Shown here one piece after another: positions 1 to 4,995 of a stretch of DNA of 5,080 nucleotides. Both the position numbers and the translations under genes were made by a program. The stretch covers positions 1-5,080 of the forward strand of contig CALUVK010000128.1 in assembly GCA_944324205.1 (NCBI GenBank). Reading direction: 5' to 3'. The DNA comes from Candidatus Gastranaerophilales bacterium (GTDB taxonomy: Bacteria > Cyanobacteriota > Vampirovibrionia > Gastranaerophilales > Gastranaerophilaceae). Under the pieces are notes generated by a model. That model did not search any database, was not told the origin of the DNA, and saw only the letters and a list, made by a program, of their open reading frames with translations. Each line of letters opens with the position of its first letter. Position 1 is the first letter of the stretch.

Positions 1-123
1 AAACAAAAGGCAAAACAAGAAAATATCTTCCTCCCTAATCTTTCCCCGTTGGAATGGAAAGCGCGTTGGTTGGAAGCTAAACTTCAAATCATACAAGGTA
101 TACGCCGCGAACGTGATGCGTAA
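1..123 (+). CDS. C-terminal 40 codons of an unidentified protein (5' end outside window)
   Basis: Frame 1 is open from the first base to a TAA at 121-123. The tail is basic and amphipathic, with a Leu-Ser-Pro-Leu-Glu-Trp-Lys-Ala-Arg-Trp stretch, then a helix-like Leu/Ile/Arg segment ending Arg-Arg-Glu-Arg-Asp-Ala. Its codons (CGC, CGT, GCG, CCG) are richer in G+C than those of the other genes here, which suggests a different origin, perhaps a mobile or phage-like element; that is inference. I do not recognise the family and assign no function. It is followed by GC-rich hairpins and a long inverted repeat that may end its transcript. Confidence 0.6.
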   Translation, partial: KQKAKQENIFLPNLSPLEWKARWLEAKLQIIQGIRRERDA

Positions 124-225
124 GCAGCGATAGTGAGCGAAAGAGAGCCGGTTCACCGGCCCGGTCTAAAAGGTTAGGCGTGAAACGTGCTCAATGCCCG
201 TTAGGGCATAGGAAACAGCCGCGTG
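124..225. other. GC-rich intergenic stretch with two short hairpins
   Basis: This stretch is clearly richer in G+C than the rest of the window. It contains a perfect inverted repeat GCCGGT/ACCGGC at 147-160 and a second hairpin, ATGCCC-GTTA-GGGCAT, at 194-209. It could be the 3' untranslated region of the preceding gene or part of a structured RNA. No known RNA family is recognised. Neither hairpin is followed by a T-run, so neither is a classical terminator. Confidence 0.5.
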
Positions 226-289
226 TTTTCTCTTTCTTTTGCTACTTTTCTTTCTCTTTTCTATCGCAAAAAAAGAGAAAGAAAAGTAG
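226..289. repeat. Polypyrimidine mirror repeat combined with a 19-bp perfect inverted repeat
   Basis: Bases 242-260 and 271-289 are perfect reverse complements (19 bp) around a 10-base spacer (261-270). In addition, the 15-base pyrimidine tract at 226-240 (TTTTCTCTTTCTTTT) is an exact mirror image of 246-260, around a 5-base centre GCTAC. One strand thus has pyrimidine, mirror pyrimidine, then purine complement. It may act as a strong hairpin separating the upstream gene from what follows. There is no T-run after the hairpin on either strand, so a standard intrinsic terminator is not supported. Confidence 0.75.
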
Positions 290-353
290 GAATAAATAAA
301 AAGATTAAAAAGTAATAAAAACAATACCTTTAACCCAAAAATAAAAACCCCTA

Positions 354-381
354 ATGTAACTCAATAGGTATTGTGTTACAT
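354..381 (+). repeat. 28-bp Xer-like near-palindrome, copy 1
   Basis: Layout is 11-6-11: left arm ATGTAACTCAA, centre TAGGTA, right arm TTGTGTTACAT. The arms are inverted repeats with one mismatch; the asymmetric centre gives the site a direction (TAGGTA on plus). It shares TAGGTATTGTGTTACATTCGAG-type sequence (365-386) exactly with copy 2 over 22 bp, and its arms with copies 3 and 4. The right arm matches the XerD half of E. coli dif (TTATGTTAAAT) at 9 of 11 positions. A recombination role is inference; an operator or a dispersed structured repeat are alternatives. Confidence 0.8.
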
Positions 382-446
382 TCGAGGCAGGTTTGTAGCC
401 TTAATTCTATTTTGTAGTCTTTAGACAAAATGCCTGCCGACAATAT
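382..446 (+). repeat. Structured inner flank of copy 1 (left inverted element)
   Basis: This segment follows copy 1 directly and has a counterpart beside copy 3 on the opposite strand. Shared blocks are TAATTCTATTTTG (402-414), AAAATGCCTGC (427-437; one mismatch in the counterpart) and CAATAT (441-446). It can fold: GGCAGG 386-391 with CCTGCC 433-438, and inside it ATTTTGT 409-415 with ACAAAAT 425-431. CAATA 441-445 could also pair with TATTG in the copy 1 right arm. With copy 1 it forms a composite element of about 93 bp. Confidence 0.6.
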
Positions 447-454
447 GTCTACGT

Positions 455-480
455 GTGTAGCACTAGGTATTGTGTTACAT
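455..480 (+). repeat. 28-bp near-palindrome, copy 2 (left arm degenerate)
   Basis: The centre and right arm (TAGGTA then TTGTGTTACAT) are identical to copy 1 and are followed by the same TCGAG. The left arm has decayed to TGTAGCAC, with about two bases missing. It has the same direction as copy 1, offset by 99 bp. Preservation of one arm with decay of the other fits a site with unequal arms, but simple drift would look the same. Confidence 0.7.
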
Positions 481-700
481 TCGAGTAGTTTTAATCTTAC
501 AATATTGGTTAACGGCATTTTTTCTAAAACTTTAGGATATTTATCCTTTTTGTTACAAAATTTTACAAATCGAGGTATCGGATTACATAGTATTTATAAG
601 TTGTAATTCTTATCTTATATTAGTTTTAAACTAATCATATTTTTTTAAGGTATGTTATTGTTCGCAGTGTAACTAGGCAAATAAGTCAAATTCATATATC
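481..700. other. Intergenic stretch without a convincing gene
   Basis: I see no credible coding region here on either strand. The stretch is AT-rich with many stops. It holds a strongly decayed palindrome copy around 573-588 and a TGTTACAAAATT motif at 551-562 that recurs at 1362-1373. A CAATAT at 500-505 follows copy 2 at about 20 bases, recalling the CAATAT that closes the copy 1 and copy 3 elements. Confidence 0.5.
573..588 (+). repeat. Possible decayed third tandem copy (centre and right arm only)
   Basis: AGGTATCGGATTACAT matches the centre plus right arm of copies 1 and 2 at 13 of 16 positions. It lies 108 bp after the equivalent point of copy 2, which itself lies 99 bp after copy 1, suggesting a decaying tandem series. 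No clear left arm can be seen. In AT-rich DNA a chance match is possible. Confidence 0.3.
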
Positions 701-722
701 AAAAAAAAACGCCTTTCGGCGT
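701..722 (-). terminator. Rho-independent terminator of the minus-strand gene 775-1314
   Basis: Read on the minus strand this is ACGCC-GAAA-GGCGT, a 5-bp GC-rich stem with a GNRA-type tetraloop, followed directly by a run of nine T. It starts about 50 bases past the stop codon of the gene at 775-1314. There is no T-run on the plus side, so it works in one direction. Confidence 0.85.
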
Positions 723-774
723 AAAATTCGGTTAATTAATAAGGTATTTTAATAAGGTTATTTATGTAAAACTT

Positions 775-1314
775 TTATTTCTTTTTCCAAAACTTTAATT
801 TATCCCCGAAATTAGAGAATTTGTCACCGAGTTTTGAAAAAAATCCTTCTGATGAAGCAGGTTTTTTACATTTCTTTAAACATAAGGCCAAAGCTCCACC
901 AATAATGCCAAGAGCTAAAATTCCTTTTAAAGGTGCAGGCATTTTTTCTGCAAAACTGATTGTGTTTCCAATTCCTTGTGAAACATCCTGACCTAGCGAG
1001 CCAAAACCTCCTCCGAATCCGTTAATTCCAGCTTGAGAATAATTTCCAACTCCTTGAATTCCAAAACCGTTCATCCCAGCGTTAGATTCTGCTCCAACAG
1101 GTATCCCAAAACCGTTCATGCCAGTATTTCTTACAAAGCTGTCATTTCCCATTCCGTAATTCCTGTATAAATTTCCTTGCATTGCAGATTGCATATAAGG
1201 ATTTGCGAAATTAGAATAAGCACTAACATTTGGCATATAACCTAAGTCATACGGAACATAATCTAAAATTCCTTGAGCGTATAAATTATTCATTGTATAA
1301 GGACTTACTGACAT
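775..1314 (-). CDS. Small Gly/Asn-rich protein with one membrane span and Lys-rich tail, function unknown
   Basis: The 179-residue protein has three parts. Residues 1-60 are rich in Tyr, Asn and Met (low complexity). Residues 65-101 hold three repeats, GMNGFG at 65 and 80 and GINGFG at 96, separated by Gly/Asn/Ser linkers. Residues 128-146 form one hydrophobic segment (Leu-Ala-Leu-Gly-Ile-Ile-Gly-Gly type) followed by Lys-Lys-Cys-Lys-Lys, and the end is an amphipathic Phe/Lys-rich stretch finishing Trp-Lys-Lys-Lys. The positive tail suggests an N-out, C-in topology, but no signal peptide is seen. The start is supported by AGAAGG (1326-1331) 11 nt upstream; the terminator at 701-722 closes a single-gene unit. 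I do not recognise the family. A surface-associated or membrane-anchored structural protein is a guess. Confidence 0.75.
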   Translation of the reverse strand: MSVSPYTMNNLYAQGILDYVPYDLGYMPNVSAYSNFANPYMQSAMQGNLYRNYGMGNDSFVRNTGMNGFGIPVGAESNAGMNGFGIQGVGNYSQAGINGFGGGFGSLGQDVSQGIGNTISFAEKMPAPLKGILALGIIGGALALCLKKCKKPASSEGFFSKLGDKFSNFGDKLKFWKKK

Positions 1315-1342
1315 CTTATTAATTACCTTCTAACACTTCACA

Positions 1343-1369
1343 TTTATATAAAGTATTTTTCTGTTACAA
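1343..1369 (-). promoter_or_regulatory. Possible promoter of the minus-strand gene 775-1314
   Basis: On the minus strand, TTGTAA (1369-1364) and TATAAA (1348-1343) are 15 nt apart, shorter than the usual 17. The -10 box is good but the pair is only tentative. It would share the short gap with the divergent promoter at 1372-1400. Confidence 0.3.
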
Positions 1370-1371
1370 AA

Positions 1372-1400
1372 TTGCTTTATTTGTAAAGCTTTGTTAAGAT
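1372..1400 (+). promoter_or_regulatory. Promoter of the glycosyltransferase gene, extended -10
   Basis: TTGCTT (1372-1377) and TAAGAT (1395-1400) are separated by exactly 17 nt, with a TG at 1392-1393 placed for an extended -10. The expected transcription start, at about 1406-1408, coincides with the ATG at 1408, which implies a leaderless transcript or use of a later start codon. The architecture is the same as at 3993-4021. Confidence 0.5.
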
Positions 1401-1407
1401 AAATTTT

Positions 1408-2976
1408 ATGGGGAAGAGTTTTTTGAAAAATTATTGGCAGCTCCTGTTTTTTAATATGTTAATTTTACTGACGTTTATCATATTTTACGGCCGGTTTGGG
1501 GATGTTATTGTAGATTCTTTTAGAGAAGCTTATATTCCTCAGCAAATGATAGAGGGACAGGTTCTTTACAAAAATATTTTTAATATTTATGCACCATTGT
1601 CTTACATAATCAATGCATTATTGTTTGCAATTTTTGGGACAAAACTAAGTGTGCTATATTTTGCAGGGCTTATAGCGACGTTAGGAATTACAAATTTGAC
1701 ATTCAAAATTTCTGAAATGTTTACAGATAAAAATACTTCGCTTTGTGTTGTTTTGTTTCTAATTGCGGGCTCTATTTTATCTCCGAATGTTTTTAATTTT
1801 ATTTTCCCATATTCATATGGAATGCTCTATGGGCTTCTTTTTATTTTAGGCTCTGTGTATTTTGCTCTTAATAAAAAATTTCCCTATGCATATTTTCTAT
1901 ATTCGCTCGCGGTATGTTCAAAATATGAATTTATACTTCTTTTACCCCTTCTTGTTTATGCAAGCTGGAAAAAAGATATTTTGAAAAATATAATTGCGTT
2001 TATTATGCCTTTTTTAATAACAATTATTTTGCTGTTTATTCAAAAAGCCGGTGTTAATAATATTCTGGCATCGTTTGAAATTATATTACATATGGGAAGT
2101 GCAAAAACTCTTGCTTGGTTTTATTCTGTAATGGGACTTGTCTTTAGGTGGGAAATTATTCCGATATACATATTAAATCTGATAAAAATATTTGTTCCGA
2201 TTTTAATTTATAAATACTTCCCTAAATATTGGCTAATTCCCATTATATTAGTATATCTGTATTTTACAACAACACCGGAAATTATAGTTTTTGCCTTTCC
2301 TTTAATTTTAATTCTATTTGGAAAAAACTTTTATAAATTAAATTATAAAGAGCGATTTTTTATAATTGCCAGCCTCTTAATTTCTATGAAAGTATTTTTT
2401 GCTCTTACTCTTCAAGCATATGGTGTATTCTTTATCCCGTTTGCTTTAATATCAATATTTATTTTAATTCCATCCAGTTATAAAAAGAGTTTAGTTATAA
2501 TAATTATTTTGAGCACAGTTGTTCTTTCTTTGCAGAATATAGAGGCGTTAGTGAATAAAAATGTAAAGTTAGAAGCTTCAAGAGGTGTAATTTATGCAAA
2601 TAAAACTTATGGTGAGTCAATAAATGCGCTTAATAAATATATCGAAAAAAATACTTCCAAGGATGATAGAGTAATTATTTATCCGGAAGGATTGATTACG
2701 AATTTTATGACCGAGAGGAAATCTGATAACAAATTTTACTCACTTATTCCTCTCTATATAGAAACATTTGGCGAAGATATAATAATCCAGAGGCTTGATA
2801 TAATTAAGCCTGAATATATTGTGATAAGTAATTATAATACGTCAAACTATTATTATTCAGGTTTTGGCAAAGATTATGCAGGGCGGATTTGCATGTATAT
2901 AGCTGAGAATTATGAAAAACAAGCAAGTATAGGTGAAAATTTTAAATTTTTAGTTTTCAAACGTCGTTTGAGCTAA
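1408..2976 (+). CDS. GT-C type membrane glycosyltransferase (ArnT/PMT-like, family 39 style)
   Basis: The 522-residue polytopic protein probably transfers a sugar from a polyprenyl-phosphate carrier to an acceptor on the outer face of the membrane. After the first span (about 11-28), the first external loop has the GT-C acidic motif region: D36, R39, E40, then a GQVLYKNIF segment at 50-58 and YAPLSY at 61-66, the usual Gly-x-Val-Leu-Tyr / Gly-Pro-Leu pattern of these enzymes. About ten more hydrophobic spans run to about 377. Residues ~380-522 are a soluble, presumably extracytoplasmic domain with YPEG (425-428), Asn432 and FGKDY (486-490). No Shine-Dalgarno precedes ATG 1408. An in-frame TTG at 1423 with GGGAAGAG (1411-1418) just upstream is an alternative start. 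The 3' end overlaps the convergent gene by 4 bp. The donor sugar and acceptor cannot be told; the class is known, the exact role inferred. Confidence 0.8.
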   Translation: MGKSFLKNYWQLLFFNMLILLTFIIFYGRFGDVIVDSFREAYIPQQMIEGQVLYKNIFNIYAPLSYIINALLFAIFGTKLSVLYFAGLIATLGITNLTFKISEMFTDKNTSLCVVLFLIAGSILSPNVFNFIFPYSYGMLYGLLFILGSVYFALNKKFPYAYFLYSLAVCSKYEFILLLPLLVYASWKKDILKNIIAFIMPFLITIILLFIQKAGVNNILASFEIILHMGSAKTLAWFYSVMGLVFRWEIIPIYILNLIKIFVPILIYKYFPKYWLIPIILVYLYFTTTPEIIVFAFPLILILFGKNFYKLNYKERFFIIASLLISMKVFFALTLQAYGVFFIPFALISIFILIPSSYKKSLVIIIILSTVVLSLQNIEALVNKNVKLEASRGVIYANKTYGESINALNKYIEKNTSKDDRVIIYPEGLITNFMTERKSDNKFYSLIPLYIETFGEDIIIQRLDIIKPEYIVISNYNTSNYYYSGFGKDYAGRICMYIAENYEKQASIGENFKFLVFKRRLS

Positions 2977-3968
2977 TCGTCATCTTTTTCCATAGCTCGT
3001 TTCAAAATATTTTTGTCTAATTTCTTTTTCCCGTATTTTTTATGTGATTCTTCCATAAGTTTTTCACTCGGTTTTTTAGATTTTTTTTCTGCTTTTTCCT
3101 TATTTCCGCTAAGCTCTTTATACCATAGACTCCAAAGAATAGAGCGCAGTGGTAAAGTGTATTGGATTAATATTTGGGCTATAAAAGTTTCTATTGTAAA
3201 AATTGCAATATCTGATTTAGAAATCGGTTCAATGCCGTACATTTGCAGGTTTAAATCAGGGAGGCTTTTTATAAGCGGCAAAATTGTATTTGCTAAGAAA
3301 TTATTTATTCCGCCTAAAGAGAAAAGTTTTATAACAAGCTGAGGAATAAAAATATAAGTTAGAGCGCCGGCGAGAGCCATAAGTAAAAATGTTGATGCAA
3401 AGTGCCCTTTGACAAGCTTTAGGCTCTTAATTACACATCCCCATGGACTTAATTCCGGTTCAAATGTAAATACCTGAAATACGAGTACAAAATAAACCGC
3501 AAATATTGCACAGATTATCCAGAAGAGCGGACAAATTGCCGCAATAGAGAATACTCCGAATAAGAACCAGAGACCGATAAATGGAAGGGTTCTTCTTTTA
3601 ATAAGTTCAGTGTGTGCATTAAAATCGTAAACCCGCCCGCTTTTCAGCATATTATCAAGCATTGAATTTATAGCTCCATATGCTACAAGGTATTCCCAGA
3701 AAGCTTTAACAAAAATTGCAAGTCCGGGAAGTGTTATTACTATTGATAACAAAATGAGCATGCTAAAATCGTTTAGAAAATCAAACTTTTGAATTAGTAA
3801 AGGTATTTTTTGTGTATAAAAAAATGTAATTAAAAAGACAAGTCCTAATCCGATAATTTGACCTAAAACAGGAAATGTCATATATTTCATAAATTTATCA
3901 AAATTAGAGAAATATAAACCTATTGCTTCTGTAAAAATTCCTAAAGGTGTTTTATTTTTTTTAGACAT
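2973..3968 (-). CDS. Polytopic membrane protein, resembles glycerophosphodiesterase membrane-domain/YciC-type proteins
   Basis: The protein has 331 residues with about six hydrophobic segments, near 30-50, 68-88, 128-145, 146-167, 190-215 and 255-283, and a highly charged tail (287-331) rich in Lys and Glu, ending Glu-Lys-Asp-Asp-Asp. The most recognisable part is the loop at 170-194: Glu-Pro-Glu-Leu-Ser-Pro-Trp-Gly, then Lys-Ser-Leu-Lys-Leu-Val-Lys-Gly-His-Phe. This pattern (acidic-Pro, helix, 'Lys-Gly-His-Phe') is common in uncharacterised integral membrane proteins of the GDPD-membrane-domain/YciC type. No catalytic residues are visible, so an enzyme function is not claimed. The start is supported by GGAGAG (3975-3980) 6 nt before the ATG. 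It is divergent from the PHP gene (62-bp gap) and its stop overlaps that of the glycosyltransferase gene, with no terminator between them. Confidence 0.75.
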   Translation of the reverse strand: MSKKNKTPLGIFTEAIGLYFSNFDKFMKYMTFPVLGQIIGLGLVFLITFFYTQKIPLLIQKFDFLNDFSMLILLSIVITLPGLAIFVKAFWEYLVAYGAINSMLDNMLKSGRVYDFNAHTELIKRRTLPFIGLWFLFGVFSIAAICPLFWIICAIFAVYFVLVFQVFTFEPELSPWGCVIKSLKLVKGHFASTFLLMALAGALTYIFIPQLVIKLFSLGGINNFLANTILPLIKSLPDLNLQMYGIEPISKSDIAIFTIETFIAQILIQYTLPLRSILWSLWYKELSGNKEKAEKKSKKPSEKLMEESHKKYGKKKLDKNILKRAMEKDDD

Positions 3969-3974
3969 GCCTTG

Positions 3975-3980
3975 CTCTCC
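3975..3980 (-). promoter_or_regulatory. Shine-Dalgarno of the membrane protein gene 2973-3968
   Basis: GGAGAG on the minus strand, 6 nt before the ATG, fixes the start. It contrasts with the plus-strand genes, which have none. Confidence 0.75.
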
Positions 3981-3992
3981 GGTGTTTATTTT

Positions 3993-4021
3993 TTGCTTAT
4001 AATTTTATATTGTAGTATAAA
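3993..4021 (+). promoter_or_regulatory. Promoter of the PHP gene
   Basis: TTGCTT (3993-3998) and TATAAA (4016-4021) are separated by exactly 17 nt. The predicted transcription start (about 4028) is only about 3 nt before the ATG at 4031, leaving no room for a ribosome binding site. The -35 hexamer and spacing are identical to those of the promoter at 1372-1400. Confidence 0.6.
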
Positions 4022-4030
4022 GATATTGTT

Positions 4031-4642
4031 ATGAGAAATTTTACTGAAGAAGAGTTTAAATCGGGGAAAGTTGATTTACACATACATTCAAATTACTCTG
4101 ACGGGAAGGCAGATTTTGAGAACATTATAAAAAATGCAAAAGCTGCGGGTTATAGTTTCATATCAATTACTGACCATAATACAGTTGAAGGGCATAAAAA
4201 ATATAAAGATGATATTTTAATTCCGGGAGTTGAATTTGACTGCTGGTTTGGTTATGTTTTTATTCACCTCTTGGCATATAACATAGATGTTAATCACCCT
4301 GTCCTTATTCCATTTATGGCAAAAACTAAAGCTGAAACAGAGGGAGATATTGTAAGACTTTTTTCAAGAAGGAATGTGCCTAAACTTATCAAAGCAATAC
4401 ACGAAGCCGGCGGAATTGCTGTTCTTGCACATCCGGCATGCTATTGGGCGTTGAGTCTTGAAAGGTTGGTAAAAAATCTCATGAAACACGGACTTGATGG
4501 GATAGAAGTGTATTATCCTTATCCACGTTTTAGAAAAATAGTAAAATTTCGTTCTGCAAAAGATGTTAAAAGGATTGCGGATAAATACCCTTCATTAATC
4601 AAAACCGGCGGAACAGATTTCCACGGAGAATGTTTCAGATAA
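4031..4642 (+). CDS. Compact PHP-domain metal-dependent phosphoesterase (TrpH/YciV-like)
   Basis: The 203-residue protein carries the full set of PHP metal-binding motifs: HIH at 17-19 followed by Ser-Asp-Gly (D24), TDHN with D48/H49, GVEF with E68, H79, AHP with H134, and TDFHG with D196/H198. These residues bind the trinuclear metal centre of PHP phosphoesterases, which hydrolyse phosphate esters such as nucleotides or RNA ends; the cellular substrate here is unknown. It has no signal peptide, so it is cytoplasmic. Relatives of the TrpH/YciV type are usually about 270-290 residues. Here the stretch between H79 and AHP is short (about 55 residues), so the helical insert subdomain is reduced, and the protein stops five residues after the last metal ligand. 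No Shine-Dalgarno is present; the promoter at 3993-4021 supports the ATG. The stop lies 9 bp from the repeat element at 4652-4742. Confidence 0.88.
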   Translation: MRNFTEEEFKSGKVDLHIHSNYSDGKADFENIIKNAKAAGYSFISITDHNTVEGHKKYKDDILIPGVEFDCWFGYVFIHLLAYNIDVNHPVLIPFMAKTKAETEGDIVRLFSRRNVPKLIKAIHEAGGIAVLAHPACYWALSLERLVKNLMKHGLDGIEVYYPYPRFRKIVKFRSAKDVKRIADKYPSLIKTGGTDFHGECFR

Positions 4643-4651
4643 TTAGAATGT

Positions 4652-4714
4652 ATATTGCTTGCAGACATTTTACCAAAATAGAATTATCAAGTATGTCTCA
4701 GTGAGTAACATACA
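4652..4714 (-). repeat. Structured inner flank of copy 3 (right inverted element)
   Basis: On the minus strand this matches the segment at 382-446: TAATTCTATTTTG (4686-4674) is identical over 13 bp, followed by AAAATGTCTGC and CAATAT (4657-4652). Plus-strand pairings are AGACAT 4663-4668 with ATGTCT 4693-4698, enclosing ATTTT 4667-4671 with AAAAT 4675-4679. The loop is shorter than in the left element and the stretch next to the core is longer. It lies directly behind the PHP gene stop. Confidence 0.6.
4691..4713. other. Hairpin next to copy 3
   Basis: GTATGT (4691-4696) pairs with ACATAC (4708-4713), with an additional CTC/GAG inside. It lies between the PHP gene and palindrome copy 3. Without a T-run it is not a classical terminator. 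It competes with the pairing of 4693-4698 to 4663-4668, so only one fold can form at a time. Confidence 0.4.
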
Positions 4715-4742
4715 ATGTGACACAATACCTATTGTGTTACAT
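4715..4742 (-). repeat. 28-bp Xer-like near-palindrome, copy 3
   Basis: Plus-strand reading: ATGTGACACAA, centre TACCTA, TTGTGTTACAT. One arm mismatch. The centre is the reverse complement of that in copies 1, 2 and 4, so this copy points the other way. As RNA it would form an 11-bp hairpin and could help end the PHP transcript. Confidence 0.8.
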
Positions 4743-4995
4743 AAGTGTATAATACCATATTTTACTATGTTATAGCAACCTTATTTTGTTCATGTCTAAA
4801 AAAAGCCCTCAAATGCCCACCCCGTCAAGGGAGAAGCTGTGTGGTGAATAAATCCTGAATCTTACCAAATTCGGCTCTTAATACCGTTATTACATAATTT
4901 TAGCCATTTTATATATTTTATCTAAATTATTAAATATTTCTAATCTCTTCTTATTTAGATTTTATCGTTGTTTTCAAGGGAAATCATTCATCTCA
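4743..4995. other. Intergenic segment between inverted palindrome copies 3 and 4
   Basis: No credible gene on either strand. It contains a perfect TATAAT at 4748-4753 pointing right, without a matching -35, and a small GC-rich island at about 4804-4836 in otherwise AT-rich DNA. Because the flanking copies have opposite centres, it has the layout of a small (~250 bp) invertible segment upstream of the gene beginning near 5067; this is only a possibility. Confidence 0.4.

Noticed and set aside
124..225. tRNA, group II intron end or other known RNA
   Set aside because: The hairpins do not form a cloverleaf, and no domain V or other recognisable RNA core is present.
321..334. ACAATACCT half-site of the palindrome at 321-329
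   Set aside because: Only one arm plus centre can be matched, in very A-rich DNA; too weak to list as a copy.
354..381. Operator of a CRP/FNR or NtcA type regulator
   Set aside because: The arms recall TGTGA/GTAAC half-sites, but the half-sites are too far apart for TGTGA-N6-TCACA or GTA-N8-TAC. Some other regulator binding the palindrome is not excluded.
354..588. CRISPR array
   Set aside because: Only two good copies with a third decayed, unequal arms, similar rather than unique intervening sequence, and the same repeat occurs inverted 4 kb away.
430..606. 58-codon open frame on the plus strand starting at ATG 430
   Set aside because: No Shine-Dalgarno or domain, and it reads straight through a hairpin arm and palindrome copy 2; best explained as chance in repeat DNA.
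551..1373. TGTTACAAAATT at 551-562 and again at 1362-1373
   Set aside because: A 12-bp AT-rich match without further shared context; may be chance or a promoter-related word.
3013..3342. 109-codon open frame on the plus strand
   Set aside because: It lies wholly inside the minus-strand membrane protein gene, which has a Shine-Dalgarno, sensible membrane spans and a better composition. The plus-frame product is a low-complexity Phe/Ser shadow of the Lys/Glu-rich tail.
4655..4684. TTGCTT-18-TAGAAT promoter-like pair inside the right repeat element
   Set aside because: It overlaps conserved repeat blocks, faces a long gene-free stretch, and the left element lacks the -35; probably coincidental.
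4804..4836. Terminator on the minus strand ending in a T-run near 4798-4804
   Set aside because: The T-run is present, but the preceding GC-rich stretch gives only a 4-bp stem with a large loop, and no minus-strand gene is seen upstream.
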